Assembly: GCA_017469425.1 (NCBI GenBank)
Contig: JAFUGJ010000101.1
Span: 16,523-80,522 of the forward strand
DNA length: 64,000 nucleotides
Direction of reading: 5' to 3'
Source: Bacteroidales bacterium
Lineage (GTDB): Bacteria; Bacteroidota; Bacteroidia; Bacteroidales; UBA932
Of the stretch, positions 8,612-17,536 are shown piece by piece. The notes under the pieces were generated by a model. The model searched no databases. It was not told the origin of the DNA and worked only from the letters and a program-made list of their open reading frames with translations. Position 1 is the stretch's first letter. Each line of letters starts with the position of its first letter. The position numbers and the translations under genes were made by a program.

Positions 8612-9484
8612 TTAAAGATGTGTGGTAAGCAATTTAAGCGTATTTCCGTCGGGGATGAAACTCACCTCGCTCTCTCCCATTATGAGAAGGGCTTCGCCTG
8701 CGGCAATGGCAACCGGGTCGGAACCGTAAACCTGCACATGCCCGGAGCCTTCCAGTCCCATTACAACCAGGAAGTTCTTGCCGGTAAGCCCGAAAAGATC
8801 CTTGGTGAAGGGCTTGCTTAGTTCATACACGGATGTTACGAAGTAGGGGCACTCCACAACCTGCATTTCGGCATCGGGAACCCTTTCGTAAGCGGTCTTA
8901 TAGGAAGGATGGACTTTGTAGTCGATGACATCCTTGGCGAGTTCGGTATGGAGCTGGCGGGGTTTCCCGTCGAGCCCGGGGCGGTTGTAGTCGAAGATGC
9001 GGTAAGTGATGTCGGATGTCTCCTGAATCTCTGCGATGTAGCATCCTCCGCAGATGGCATGAACCCTTCCTGCAGGCAGGTAGAACACATCTCCTTTTTG
9101 GGTAGGATGATTCGCCAGCACCTCGGTAATCCTTCCTTCTGCAACCAGCCGTACATATTCTTCGGGCGTAATCTCCCTGCTCATCCCTGAATACAGATGC
9201 GCTCCGGGTGCGGCATCAATCATATACCACATTTCCGTCTTGCCACGGCAGCCGTGACGCTCCCGTGCAACATCATCGTTCGGGTGCACCTGAATGCTCA
9301 GGTCCTGCCTGGCATCTATGAATTTTATGAGCAGCGGAAACTCCTCCCCATACAGTTCATTCAGGGTTTTCCCGTCGGCAGGGCCTCCCGTTACTTTCGT
9401 TTCATTTCCCTTCACCCCCGACAGCACCCAGTTCTCGGTGCCCCATACCAGGGTCTTCAGTATCGGTTGAAATCTATATATCAT
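8612..9484 (-). CDS. manA: Class I mannose-6-phosphate isomerase
   Basis: 290 aa. The enzyme interconverts fructose 6-phosphate and mannose 6-phosphate, feeding GDP-mannose or mannose use. Zinc ligands are recognisable in SIQVHPND (Gln and His), KTEMWY (Glu) and PAGRVHAI (His), followed by the family segment EIQETSDITYRIFDYNR. The length matches the short cupin-type enzymes of Bacteroidetes and Firmicutes. It follows the rnr-ytxH-holin genes on the same strand, separated by a 9-base inverted repeat, and may have its own promoter there. Confidence 0.93.
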   Translation of the reverse strand: MIYRFQPILKTLVWGTENWVLSGVKGNETKVTGGPADGKTLNELYGEEFPLLIKFIDARQDLSIQVHPNDDVARERHGCRGKTEMWYMIDAAPGAHLYSGMSREITPEEYVRLVAEGRITEVLANHPTQKGDVFYLPAGRVHAICGGCYIAEIQETSDITYRIFDYNRPGLDGKPRQLHTELAKDVIDYKVHPSYKTAYERVPDAEMQVVECPYFVTSVYELSKPFTKDLFGLTGKNFLVVMGLEGSGHVQVYGSDPVAIAAGEALLIMGESEVSFIPDGNTLKLLTTHL

Positions 9485-9525
9485 TGCAGCACTTAACTAA
9501 TTTATTTTCAGTATCTTACCGGACA

Positions 9526-9552
9526 ACAAATCGGTAAAATCCGCCGATTTGT
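9526..9552. promoter_or_regulatory. Inverted repeat between the holin-like gene and manA
   Basis: Perfect arms ACAAATCGG and CCGATTTGT enclose a 9-base loop. It lies 42 bases upstream of the manA start and has no T-run, so it could be an operator or an RNA processing hairpin rather than a terminator. Confidence 0.4.
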
Positions 9553-9577
9553 TCCCCGGCAAATATTTGATATTCAA

Positions 9578-10012
9578 TCATTTGCGTGCTGCAAGTTTTA
9601 GGAAGATACGGAGTACTTGCAGCCCGAGGCGGCCAAGAGCGGACGAATCGCCGTTTTCGGCGTCCTGGAGACGGACGGCGTTGAGTTCTTCGCTGCGCAC
9701 GAGTTCTTTGTAGCCCGGCTTGTCGCTAAGGATGCGCACGAAGGTGCCGCGGAACATGCTCCCCCGGCAGAGGAAAAGCACCAGGAGGATAAGCAGCAGG
9801 GCTCCGGCCACAATGAGGGCGCCCAGGGCGTAGTTGCCGAGGGCCTGTCCGATGAAGAGGATGCCAGCAAATGCGAGTGCGCTCAGGGCGAGTATGCCGA
9901 TGGCGATTATCAGAATCCAGGCAACCAGGATGCCGAGGGCCTTTGAGCCGCTGTCGGCGCCTTTCAGTTTCAGTTGCTCAATGCGCAGGTCGATGTAGTC
10001 TTTGGTGCTCAT
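9578..10012 (-). CDS. Small membrane protein, phage holin / Holin-X-like family
   Basis: 144 aa. A charged N-terminus (STKDYIDLRIEQLKLKGADS) is followed by two strong membrane segments (about 27-55 and 60-85) and a cytoplasmic tail. This layout is that of the holin-X / phage_holin_3_6 family, chromosomal proteins with no phage context and no proven function. Its ATG overlaps the stop of the upstream ytxH-like gene (ATGA), so the two are translationally coupled, probably as an envelope pair. Confidence 0.75.
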   Translation of the reverse strand: MSTKDYIDLRIEQLKLKGADSGSKALGILVAWILIIAIGILALSALAFAGILFIGQALGNYALGALIVAGALLLILLVLFLCRGSMFRGTFVRILSDKPGYKELVRSEELNAVRLQDAENGDSSALGRLGLQVLRIFLKLAARK

Positions 10013-10269
10013 ACGGCTGCGTCCCGGGGTTGCTCTGGCGATTCTTCCCTGTCGATGGCGTTCTCAAGTGCATCCAGACCTTTGGAAACTGCATCCATTG
10101 CGCTGTCGGCAAATTCGCCAGCCTTGTTCTTGACTTTTTCACCAAGGTCGTCCATGGTCTGCCGGATGCGTTCTTTGTCTTCCTTGCCTTTGTCGGAAAG
10201 CAGATATGCCGCTCCGATTGCACCGAGTGCGAGACCGGCCATGAATCCGAAAAATGAGTTGTTTGCCAT
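10009..10269 (-). CDS. YtxH domain protein
   Basis: 86 aa. One N-terminal membrane or signal-anchor segment (FFGFMAGLALGAIGAAYLL) is followed by a charged amphipathic helix (KGKEDKERIRQTMDDLGEKV). This is the standard form of the YtxH/GvpT-like small stress and envelope proteins. It starts 3 bases after the rnr stop and overlaps the holin-like gene by 4 bases, giving an rnr-ytxH-holin unit. Confidence 0.8.
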   Translation of the reverse strand: MANNSFFGFMAGLALGAIGAAYLLSDKGKEDKERIRQTMDDLGEKVKNKAGEFADSAMDAVSKGLDALENAIDREESPEQPRDAAV

Positions 10270-10272
10270 ATC

Positions 10273-12405
10273 TTATCTGAGTTTTTCTACAAGTTCATAA
10301 TCGAGGAGACGCTGCTCCAGGTTGGCGCTCTTGACCTTGATGCGCACCGGGTCGCCCAGGCGGTAAACCTTGCGGGTGCGTTTGCCCACAAGCCGGTAGC
10401 GGGCTTCGTCGAATTCGAAGAAGTCGGACTTGATGTCGCGCAGGGCCACCATCCCTTCCACCATCGTGGGTTCGATGGCTACATACATGCCCCATTCGGT
10501 AACTCCCGAAACATGTCCGGGGAACTCCATGCCCACTTTGTCCTGCATGAATTCCACGAGTTTGTATTTTGTGCTTGTGCGCTCGGCGTCGGCGGCTATC
10601 ACTTCGCGTTCCGAAGCGTGCTGACACTCGGTTTCGTAGTAGCTCTTGTTCTGCGACTCTCCGCCTTCCAGATAGATTGTAAGAAGACGGTGTACCATCG
10701 TGTCGGGATAGCGGCGGATGGGGGAGGTGAAGTGGGTGTAGAAGTCAAAGGCGAGCCCGTAGTGGCCGATGTTGTCGGTGCTGTAGCAGGCTTTTGCCAT
10801 TGAGCGTAGGGCGATGTCTTCGAATGCGGCGAGTTCTGGCTTGTCCTTTGCCGCCTGCATGAGGGAGTTGATGCTCTTTGCAGCCGCGCGTCCCGAGAGT
10901 TCGCCGTCGATGTGGTAGCCGAATCCGCCCGCAAAGTTGCGCAGACCTTCGAGTTTTTCGGTATTGGGTTCGTCGTGGATACGGTAAACGAAGGTCTTGG
11001 CTTTCTTGGATGCCACGCCGTTCATCTTGCCGTCGGTGGCAATGAATTCCGCAACCGTGCGGTTGGCGAGGAGCATGAATTCTTCTATGAGGAAGTTGGC
11101 TTCTTTGCTGACCTTTTCGTAAACATTTATCGGTCGTCCGTTTTCATCAACCTCCACCTTCATTTCGGGCCTGTCGAAGTTTACCGCTCCGGCCTTGAAC
11201 CGCTTGGCCTTCAGTCTCTGCGCCAAATCATTCAGAATTAGAATAGCTTCGCGGAGTTCAGCGGAGGGGAGTATTTCTTCTGAAACAGTCTCGCTGTGCT
11301 CGACCCCTCCCAGCGATGCTGGGCCCCTCCCTCTTACATTGCCGAGGGTGGCATGTGTTCCAGAAGAAATCTCCCTTCCGCCCTCAATAATCTCTTGCGC
11401 CTGCCCGTAGTCCAGGCGGAAATCCGAATTTATGACTGTGCGCCCTATCCAGCGGTTCTTGATTTCCGCCTTGGGAGTCATCTCGCAAACCACTGCAAAG
11501 GTGAGCTTGTCTTCGTGCGGACGCAGCGAACAGAGTTTGTTGCAAAGCTTTTCGGGGAGCATAGGAACCGTGCGGTCTACAAGATAGACGCTCGTTCCGC
11601 GCTCGCGCGCCTCCCGGTCGACGGCGGTGCCGGGCTTTACATAATACGATACATCGGCGATATGCACGCCCACCTCGTAATTGCCGTTAGGGAGCTTACG
11701 GAACGACAGTGCGTCGTCGAAGTCCTTCGCGTCGGCAGGGTCGATGGTGAAGGTGAACACATCGCGGTAGTCTTTCCTGCCCTTCAGGTCTTTCGATGTT
11801 ATCTTTTCCGATATGGCATCGGCGGCATCTTCCACTTCCTTCTCGAACTTATAGGGGAGATTGAATTCCGCGAGAATGGCGTGCATCTCGGTATTGTTTT
11901 CTCCGGGAAAGCCCAGAACATCGGCGATGTGCCCCCGGGGGCTGATGTCGCTGCGGTTCCAGCGGTCCACCACCACGGAAACCTTCATCCCTCTCTGCGC
12001 CCCTGCAGCCGCCGCCTCTTCGGCATCCACTTCAATGTCGTAGGGCATGTTCTTGCTCTGCATCAGCACCCACGCCTGGGCGCCCACGGTGTGGTAGATT
12101 CCCACGAACTGCTTGCCGCTGCGGCGTATAATCTCAATCACTTCCCCTTCCCTGCGGCGCGAAGCCTTTCCTCCGGCGCGCGACGATGCCTTGGTTCCGC
12201 TCTCCTTGGTAACGGCCACTCTCACAGTGTCGCCGTCCAGGGCGTTTCGGGTCTTGGACGCCTTGACATAGATGTCGTCATCCTGTCCGTCCACTATTAC
12301 AAAAATGAATCCTTCGCGGGTCATCTGGACCCTTCCCTCCAGAATCGGGAAAACTTTTTTCTGCTTTCTGCCGGAACCTTTCCGGCTTGAATTCTTTTTT
12401 CTCAT
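10273..12405 (-). CDS. rnr: Ribonuclease R
   Basis: A 3'-5' exoribonuclease that degrades structured RNA. 710 aa from the ATG at 12405. Order: basic N-terminus (MRKKNSSRKGSGRKQKK), cold-shock/OB domains, the RNB catalytic domain with TIDPADAKDFDDALS and the family segment HIADVSYYVKPGTA, then a C-terminal S1 domain (EFPGHVSGVTEWGMYVAIE). The frame is open further upstream to 12486, but a -7 box at 12412-12419 lies inside that extension, so 12405 is the start. An insert of about 30 aa (GTHATLGNVRGRGPASLGG) sits in the RNB region. Confidence 0.95.
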   Translation of the reverse strand: MRKKNSSRKGSGRKQKKVFPILEGRVQMTREGFIFVIVDGQDDDIYVKASKTRNALDGDTVRVAVTKESGTKASSRAGGKASRRREGEVIEIIRRSGKQFVGIYHTVGAQAWVLMQSKNMPYDIEVDAEEAAAAGAQRGMKVSVVVDRWNRSDISPRGHIADVLGFPGENNTEMHAILAEFNLPYKFEKEVEDAADAISEKITSKDLKGRKDYRDVFTFTIDPADAKDFDDALSFRKLPNGNYEVGVHIADVSYYVKPGTAVDREARERGTSVYLVDRTVPMLPEKLCNKLCSLRPHEDKLTFAVVCEMTPKAEIKNRWIGRTVINSDFRLDYGQAQEIIEGGREISSGTHATLGNVRGRGPASLGGVEHSETVSEEILPSAELREAILILNDLAQRLKAKRFKAGAVNFDRPEMKVEVDENGRPINVYEKVSKEANFLIEEFMLLANRTVAEFIATDGKMNGVASKKAKTFVYRIHDEPNTEKLEGLRNFAGGFGYHIDGELSGRAAAKSINSLMQAAKDKPELAAFEDIALRSMAKACYSTDNIGHYGLAFDFYTHFTSPIRRYPDTMVHRLLTIYLEGGESQNKSYYETECQHASEREVIAADAERTSTKYKLVEFMQDKVGMEFPGHVSGVTEWGMYVAIEPTMVEGMVALRDIKSDFFEFDEARYRLVGKRTRKVYRLGDPVRIKVKSANLEQRLLDYELVEKLR

Positions 12406-12411
12406 ACGATA

Positions 12412-12419
12412 CAAAGTTA
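12412..12419 (-). promoter_or_regulatory. -7 box of rnr
   Basis: The minus strand reads TAACTTTG, ending 6 bases before the rnr ATG, so the transcript would have almost no leader. The box lies back to back with that of the plus-strand phosphatase gene. Confidence 0.65.
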
Positions 12420-12428
12420 GAAAATTCT

Positions 12429-12436
12429 TACCTTTG
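12429..12436 (+). promoter_or_regulatory. -7 box of the metallophosphatase gene
   Basis: TACCTTTG lies 9 bases before the ATG at 12446 and 21 before a second in-frame ATG at 12458. It diverges from the rnr promoter. Confidence 0.65.
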
Positions 12437-12445
12437 TGCGACAAT

Positions 12446-13645
12446 ATGAACCACAAAATGAAACGCTTTATTTTAATCATCTCCATTTTGCTGGCAGGGC
12501 TCTCTGCCGGTGCCCAGGAAACGCCCCGCAGGGCCTATGCAATTTGCGGACCTTATGTACAGAACCCCACGACCACGGGCTTTACCGTAGTGTGGGAATC
12601 CAATATGCATGCAATCGGCTGGGTTGAACTTGCTCCCGACGACGGAACCCATTTTTACAATTCCGACAGGCCCAAGTACTACGACATGCGCGGCTTCGGC
12701 AACCAGGTCATCAGCACCATCCACAAAGTGCGCGTGGACGGCCTTCAGCCCGGCACCACTTACCGCTACCGCATCATGATGAAGGGCGTAAAGGAATTCA
12801 AGGGCCCCGGAGAGGTGGAGTATGTGCTTGGATGGGGAAGCAATGTCTATTCAAAGAATCCCTTTAAGGTCACAACATTGAAGAAGGATTACGATAAAGT
12901 CCGCTTCGATGTGTATAACGATATCCACCAGCAGGATTCGATTCTCAATGTGCTGATGCAGGGTTCCAAGAAGGAGGAACTGGATTTCGTGGCATTCAAC
13001 GGCGACATGGTGAGCTCCCTTGCGTGGAAGGAGAAGATACGCGACATGTATCTTGCCACCGGTGCGAAGAATCTGGAAGGGAGCATTCCCCTCTATAATC
13101 TGCGCGGCAACCATGAGTTCCGCGGGGTGGATACGAAGCATTGGTTCGACTACGCCGACCTCCCTGAAGGAAAACCCTACTGGACCGCATCGTACGGCAA
13201 GTTCTTCTTTATTTTCCTCGACACCTGCGAGGATAAGCCCGACAACGACATAGAGTATGGCGGAACCATGCTGTCGGAACCCTATCTGAAGGAAGAGGCC
13301 GCATGGCTCTCGAAGGTGGTGGAGTCGGATGAGTGCAAGAATGCCGATGTGCGCATCGTGATAGGGCACATCTATCCCGAATCCGCAAGCTGGTACGGCA
13401 ACAGGAAGATAGAAGAGCACTTCGTGCCCGTGCTCAACAAGGCGGGCATCAGCCTGTGGATTGCGGCTCACCTGCACCAGTGGCGCGAGGATGAACCCGG
13501 AAAGGTTTCGGGCGCGAATTTCCCCGTTATCGTGAACAGCACCTGCGAGCGCTTGGAAGTGACTGCTACAAAGAAGGATATCTCCCTGAAAGCCTTCTCT
13601 CCCGACGGAAAGCAGACCCACAGTTACAACTGCAAGGTAAAGTAG
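12446..13645 (+). CDS. Secreted purple acid phosphatase-like metallophosphoesterase
   Basis: 399 aa. A signal peptide (MKRFILIISILLAGLSAGAQ) indicates export. An FN3-like N-terminal domain (about 30-130, GPYVQNPTTTGFTVVWES, LQPGTTYRYRI) precedes a calcineurin-like phosphoesterase with metal motifs DIHQ, FNGDMV, RGNHEFRG, IGHIYP and AAHLHQW. The first Asp motif is atypical (YNDIHQQ). It likely removes phosphate from organic esters in the periplasm or outside. ATG 12458 (MKR) may be the true start, because the promoter leaves only a few bases before 12446. Confidence 0.85.
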   Translation: MNHKMKRFILIISILLAGLSAGAQETPRRAYAICGPYVQNPTTTGFTVVWESNMHAIGWVELAPDDGTHFYNSDRPKYYDMRGFGNQVISTIHKVRVDGLQPGTTYRYRIMMKGVKEFKGPGEVEYVLGWGSNVYSKNPFKVTTLKKDYDKVRFDVYNDIHQQDSILNVLMQGSKKEELDFVAFNGDMVSSLAWKEKIRDMYLATGAKNLEGSIPLYNLRGNHEFRGVDTKHWFDYADLPEGKPYWTASYGKFFFIFLDTCEDKPDNDIEYGGTMLSEPYLKEEAAWLSKVVESDECKNADVRIVIGHIYPESASWYGNRKIEEHFVPVLNKAGISLWIAAHLHQWREDEPGKVSGANFPVIVNSTCERLEVTATKKDISLKAFSPDGKQTHSYNCKVK

Positions 13646-13651
13646 TGCATT

Positions 13652-15091
13652 TCAGAGCCTTGAGAGGACTTCTGCCCTGTATCTGATGCTGAGGTGGACG
13701 GTCCTTGCGGCGAGATGCGCGAAGTATGCCGCCATCAGAAGATGTATGGCGGCGGGGTTGTACGGCGTTGCGGCGAAAAGTTCCGGTGCCAGGGCTCTCC
13801 CTGCAAACCACACGCCGAGGAAGGCGGCAAGCGCCCAGGTCATGGCGTTGCGCATGGCCTTGGAAGCGGTAGCTCCTATGTAGATGCCGTCCCAAGTGAA
13901 AGCGGCGCAGCCTATGGGTGGCATGGCAATCAGCCAGGGTATGAATTGCATGCAGCTGTCGGTTACGGCAGGGTCGTCGCTCATCAGCCGCAGCATGGGA
14001 AGCCCGGCAAGTGCGTAGATGAACATCCAGATTCCCGCCACGCCCATGCTCCATCGGAAAGTGCCCGCTACGCTTCTGCGGAGCATTGCGCCGTCCTTTG
14101 CACCTATGAAGCGTCCGGTAAGGGCCTCTCCGGCATAGGCGAATCCGTCGGTGAAATAAGAGAAAATCATCAGCAGGTTCATCATGATATTGGCGCATGC
14201 GAGGAGCGTTTCCCCATAGCGCGATGCGATGATGGTGTAGCCGAGGTAGATGCCAGTGAAGCACAGCGACCGGACGAACAGGTCGGTATTCAGGTGGAAG
14301 AAGTCTGCAATGCCTGAAGCTGGCCGGGCAGGCAAAGGACCGTCCGAAGTCGCAGGGACATTCGGTACGGCATTGCCTTCTCCGGACACGACGCCCGCGC
14401 ACGGCATTGTAGACTTCTTCGGTGACATCCGGTATTTGAAACGGCAGACGCAGAAGGCGAAGATGAGCCCGGAGTATTGGGCAATGACCGTGCCGAGCGC
14501 GATGCCCGGGAAACCCATTCCCTGCCAGGAGCCTATGCCAAGGGTGAGGATGATGCTTGCGGCAATGTTCACAACATTCACAATGAGGTCGGTGAACATG
14601 GAACTTACCGTATCCTGCATGCCTATGAACCACCCCTTGAATGACATCAGGCTGAGTGTCGCCGGTGCTGCCCAGATGCGAATCATCACATACCGGATTG
14701 CAAGGGCGGCAACCCCGGGAGTAGCGTCCCGGAATATGAGGGCAAGGCGGGAGATGGGCCATTGGAGAGCCAGCAACAGAACGGATATGGCAAAGGACAG
14801 GCTCACCGCCCTCCGAAGGATGGAATGGCATTCGGACGGCGCCATTCTCCCATAAGCCTGGGCTGTTAGGCCGCCCGTGCTTGCCCGCAGGAAGGCGAAA
14901 TTCCAATAGATGACACTGAGAATCATCGCCCCCACGGAAATCCCCCCTATGAACTCCGCACTGCTCCCGGCGACAGAATGAAGATGCCCGGCCACGGCAG
15001 TATCCACCAGCCCCACGAGTGGAACGGTAATGTTCGCAAGTATGCTTGGAACGGCCAGGCGCAGTATTTCCTTGTCGAGGGCTTTCATCAT
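13652..15091 (-). CDS. MATE family efflux transporter (DinF/NorM-like)
   Basis: 479 aa with about 12 membrane segments. The N-terminus EILRLAVPSILANITVPLVGLVDTAVAGHL is characteristic of DinF-type MATE pumps, which export cationic drugs or metabolites using Na+ or H+. The central cytoplasmic loop carries an unusual Pro/Ala-rich insert (residues about 205-235). Its start overlaps the rsgA stop (ATGA), so it is the last gene of a polyprenyl synthase-rsgA-MATE unit. The substrate cannot be deduced. Confidence 0.9.
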   Translation of the reverse strand: MMKALDKEILRLAVPSILANITVPLVGLVDTAVAGHLHSVAGSSAEFIGGISVGAMILSVIYWNFAFLRASTGGLTAQAYGRMAPSECHSILRRAVSLSFAISVLLLALQWPISRLALIFRDATPGVAALAIRYVMIRIWAAPATLSLMSFKGWFIGMQDTVSSMFTDLIVNVVNIAASIILTLGIGSWQGMGFPGIALGTVIAQYSGLIFAFCVCRFKYRMSPKKSTMPCAGVVSGEGNAVPNVPATSDGPLPARPASGIADFFHLNTDLFVRSLCFTGIYLGYTIIASRYGETLLACANIMMNLLMIFSYFTDGFAYAGEALTGRFIGAKDGAMLRRSVAGTFRWSMGVAGIWMFIYALAGLPMLRLMSDDPAVTDSCMQFIPWLIAMPPIGCAAFTWDGIYIGATASKAMRNAMTWALAAFLGVWFAGRALAPELFAATPYNPAAIHLLMAAYFAHLAARTVHLSIRYRAEVLSRL

Positions 15092-16008
15092 TGCCTGAAT
15101 TTCCCGTCGTCCTCGAGCATGCCGAGGTAGGAGTTGTATCGTTCGGAGCTGATTTCGCCGGTTTCAACGGCAGCCTTTACTGCGCATCCCGGCTCATGGG
15201 TGTGGGTGCAGGGCACGAAACGGCAGTCGTCGGCTACGCGCAGCATTTCGGGGAAGTATTTTGCGATTTCCTCCTTCTCCAGGTCTACCAGCCCGAATCC
15301 CCTGAGCCCAGGGGAGTCAATGAGGTATCCGTCGCTGAATTTGTACATCTCGTAAAGCGAGGTGGTGTGCTTTCCCTGCAGATGGGCGAGGGATATCTGC
15401 CCGATTTTTGGGTCGAGAGAAGGGTCTATTGCCTTGATTACGGAGGATTTTCCCACTCCGGATTCGCCGGAAAACAGGCTCAGGCGGCCTTTGCATGCGT
15501 CGCGCAGGGCATCTATCCCTTCCCCCGTTTTGCAGGAAGTCTGAATCACCCTGTATCCCGCCCCTTCGTAGATTTGCATGAAGGTTTCCACTGCTTCCGG
15601 GGCGTCTTCCCGGTAGAGGTCAACTTTGTTGAGCACTATGACCGCCGGGATTTTATACACTTCGCAGGTAACCAGGATTCGGTCGAGGAAGGGGAGTTTT
15701 ATTTCGGGAAAAAAGAGGCTCACTACAATCACCGCCTGGTCGAGGTTGGCGGCAATGACATGGGCCTGGCGGCTCAGGTTCGTGGATTTGCGGATGAGGT
15801 AATTGCTTCGCGGAAGGATTTCGGTAATGACGCCGTCCTCGTAGCGGACCCTGTCGCCCACCGCGACGGGATTGGTCGAGGAACTTTTCTGCAGGCGGAC
15901 TTTTCCTCGGAGCACGGCGGGAAACGGCTCCCATGCCGGGAGCTCGCTAAGCAGATAATGGCTGCCTGCATTCTTTACGACCGTTGCCGTTCCGCCTGTC
16001 TTTGCCAT
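15088..16008 (-). CDS. rsgA: Ribosome small subunit-dependent GTPase A
   Basis: 306 aa. A circularly permuted GTPase acting late in 30S maturation. OB-fold N-terminus (about 1-75), G4 VLNKVD, P-loop FSGESGVGKSS, G3 DSPGLRGFGL, and a C-terminal zinc finger (CRFVPCTHTHEPGCAV). It overlaps its neighbours by 1 base (upstream polyprenyl synthase) and 4 bases (downstream MATE gene). Confidence 0.96.
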   Translation of the reverse strand: MAKTGGTATVVKNAGSHYLLSELPAWEPFPAVLRGKVRLQKSSSTNPVAVGDRVRYEDGVITEILPRSNYLIRKSTNLSRQAHVIAANLDQAVIVVSLFFPEIKLPFLDRILVTCEVYKIPAVIVLNKVDLYREDAPEAVETFMQIYEGAGYRVIQTSCKTGEGIDALRDACKGRLSLFSGESGVGKSSVIKAIDPSLDPKIGQISLAHLQGKHTTSLYEMYKFSDGYLIDSPGLRGFGLVDLEKEEIAKYFPEMLRVADDCRFVPCTHTHEPGCAVKAAVETGEISSERYNSYLGMLEDDGKFRQ

Positions 16009-16994
16009 TATTTTGCGCGTCCTACGAGTTTTTCGGCAAAGCGCCGCAGCGTTTCCGAACGGATTGCCGACAGTTTCAGGGAAGAAGTGGCCTCAAGGGC
16101 CTTGGATGTGTAAAGGGCTATCTCGGCACGGGCATCCGTATCGGCGCCGCAGTTCATGTAATCCTGCCTGATTGTCTCAATTTTTACCCTGTCGGCTTCG
16201 GGAGAAGAAGTGCTGCAGTTGAAGCGTGCGATAAAATCCTCCCTCTCCTTTCCGGAAAGCTTTTCTATGGTGCGTACGGTCAGCCAGCTCTTCTTGCAGT
16301 TGAGGATGTCGCCTCCGATGGGCTTGCCGAATACTTTTTCGTCGCCGAAGGCATCCAGATAATCGTCTGCCACCTGGAAAGCCATTCCCAGTTCATAGCC
16401 ATATCGGTACATCGCTTCGCTGTCCTTTTCCGAAGCGCCTGCAAGCAGGGCTCCCATCTTTGCGGAGCAAGCCAGAAGCACGGCTGTCTTCAGCCCTATC
16501 ATCTTGCAGTATTCCTCCATGGAAACCTGGGGAACACGCTCGAATTCCATGTCGTATTGCTGCCCTTCGCAGACCTCGGCCGCCGTCTTGCTGAAAAGCT
16601 CGAGCACTGCCTCCAGCTTGTCGGAAGGGGCGGTGGCTATGCGCTTGTAGGCATCAATCTGCATCACATCACCGGAGAGGATTGCGGTATCCTCATCCCA
16701 TTTTTTCCATACTGTAGGCTTGCCACGGCGCAGGGGGGAACGGTCCATGATGTCGTCGTGCAGGAGGGTGAATGTGTGGAAGACCTCCAGCGCGCGGGCC
16801 GGTTCAAGAACCTCGTTTGCGATGCTGTCCCTGAAAATGGAGTAAGCCGTGAGGCAGAGGCGCGGGCGGATGCGTTTTCCGCCTATTTCAATCATGTATC
16901 GCAGCGGGTCATAGAGTCCTGCGGGTTCGGCAGGGAATTCTATGCCCGCGAACATTTTTTTTACGGTGGTATCTATCAGTGCTTCTGTTATCAT
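16008..16994 (-). CDS. Trans-isoprenyl diphosphate synthase (polyprenyl synthetase family)
   Basis: 328 aa. Condenses isopentenyl diphosphate onto allylic diphosphates. First aspartate-rich motif LLHDDIMDRSPLRRG (about 80-95), second FQVADDYLDAFGD (about 205-217). The chain length of the product (menaquinone side chain, farnesyl or geranylgeranyl) cannot be read safely. ATG 16994 is chosen because a -7 box at 17000-17007 lies inside the longer frame that begins at 17030. Confidence 0.9.
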   Translation of the reverse strand: MITEALIDTTVKKMFAGIEFPAEPAGLYDPLRYMIEIGGKRIRPRLCLTAYSIFRDSIANEVLEPARALEVFHTFTLLHDDIMDRSPLRRGKPTVWKKWDEDTAILSGDVMQIDAYKRIATAPSDKLEAVLELFSKTAAEVCEGQQYDMEFERVPQVSMEEYCKMIGLKTAVLLACSAKMGALLAGASEKDSEAMYRYGYELGMAFQVADDYLDAFGDEKVFGKPIGGDILNCKKSWLTVRTIEKLSGKEREDFIARFNCSTSSPEADRVKIETIRQDYMNCGADTDARAEIALYTSKALEATSSLKLSAIRSETLRRFAEKLVGRAK

Positions 16995-16999
16995 ATCCA

Positions 17000-17007
17000 C
17001 AAAAGTA
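17000..17007 (-). promoter_or_regulatory. -7 box of the polyprenyl synthase-rsgA-MATE unit
   Basis: The minus strand reads TACTTTTG, ending 5 bases before the ATG at 16994, so the mRNA would be leaderless or nearly so. Confidence 0.65.
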
Positions 17008-17061
17008 ATAAATTTGGATGTCGATGCCAAGCCGCCGCTTTGTTTTTCGGCCGATTATTGA

Positions 17062-17069
17062 TAGATTTG
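17062..17069 (+). promoter_or_regulatory. -7 box of the YgjP-like gene
   Basis: TAGATTTG is followed by 7 bases and then the ATG at 17077, again leaving essentially no 5' leader. Confidence 0.65.
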
Positions 17070-17076
17070 CGCCGCC

Positions 17077-17484
17077 ATGAGAATAACTTTGGGCGATATC
17101 CTTTCAGGACGGGTGCGGTTCGTGGTGCGGAGGCGCAGGCGCAAACTGCCCGAAACCCCTGAGGTGGCCGCACTTCGCAAAGAGGCGAAGGCGTATCTTC
17201 CCGTGCGGCTCGCCGAGCTCGCCGCGGAGCATGGCTTCGAGTTCAATTCGGTGCGCATCAAGCACAATTCCAGCAACTGGGGAAGCTGCTCGTCGAAAGG
17301 CAACATCAACCTGAACCTCAATCTCATGCGTCTGCCGGAAGAGCTGCGCGACTATGTTCTTCTCCACGAACTCTGCCACCTGCGCCACATGAACCACGGA
17401 CCCGAGTTCCACGCGCTGCTCGAAAGCCTCTGCCCCAACCATGCCGAACTTCGCAAAAGGCTCAGGGAATACAAGTTGATTTAA
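17077..17484 (+). CDS. YgjP/DUF45-type metal-dependent hydrolase
   Basis: 135 aa, shorter than the usual 200-240 aa of this family and consisting mostly of the catalytic half. The segment NSSNWGSCSSKGNINLN and the zinc site HELCHLRHMNHGPEF (about 104-118) are diagnostic of the DUF45 metallopeptidase-like fold. Substrate is unknown. An Arg-rich stretch (VVRRRRRKL) near the N-terminus is basic and may bind nucleic acid. Stands alone between two promoters. Confidence 0.85.
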   Translation: MRITLGDILSGRVRFVVRRRRRKLPETPEVAALRKEAKAYLPVRLAELAAEHGFEFNSVRIKHNSSNWGSCSSKGNINLNLNLMRLPEELRDYVLLHELCHLRHMNHGPEFHALLESLCPNHAELRKRLREYKLI

Positions 17485-17521
17485 AAACTAAATTATTTAC
17501 ATAAAAGTCGGCGGAAATGGC

Positions 17522-17529
17522 TATATTTG
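17522..17529 (+). promoter_or_regulatory. -7 box of the engB-prs-der run
   Basis: TATATTTG is followed by 7 bases and the ATG of engB at 17537, the same spacing as for the gene before it. Confidence 0.65.
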
Positions 17530-17536
17530 CAATGCA

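Noticed and set aside
9578-10269. Prophage, suggested by a holin-like gene
   Set aside because: The gene is embedded in an rnr-ytxH unit with no phage structural, lysis or integrase genes nearby. This holin-like family is commonly chromosomal.
12272-12445. Upstream extension of the phosphatase frame
   Set aside because: It overlaps rnr and the divergent promoters, and the signal peptide begins at 12446-12458.
13566-15167. Minus-strand 533-codon frame overlapping the MATE gene in another frame
   Set aside because: It is rich in Arg, His and Pro, with no recognisable domain, and the MATE frame fully explains the region.
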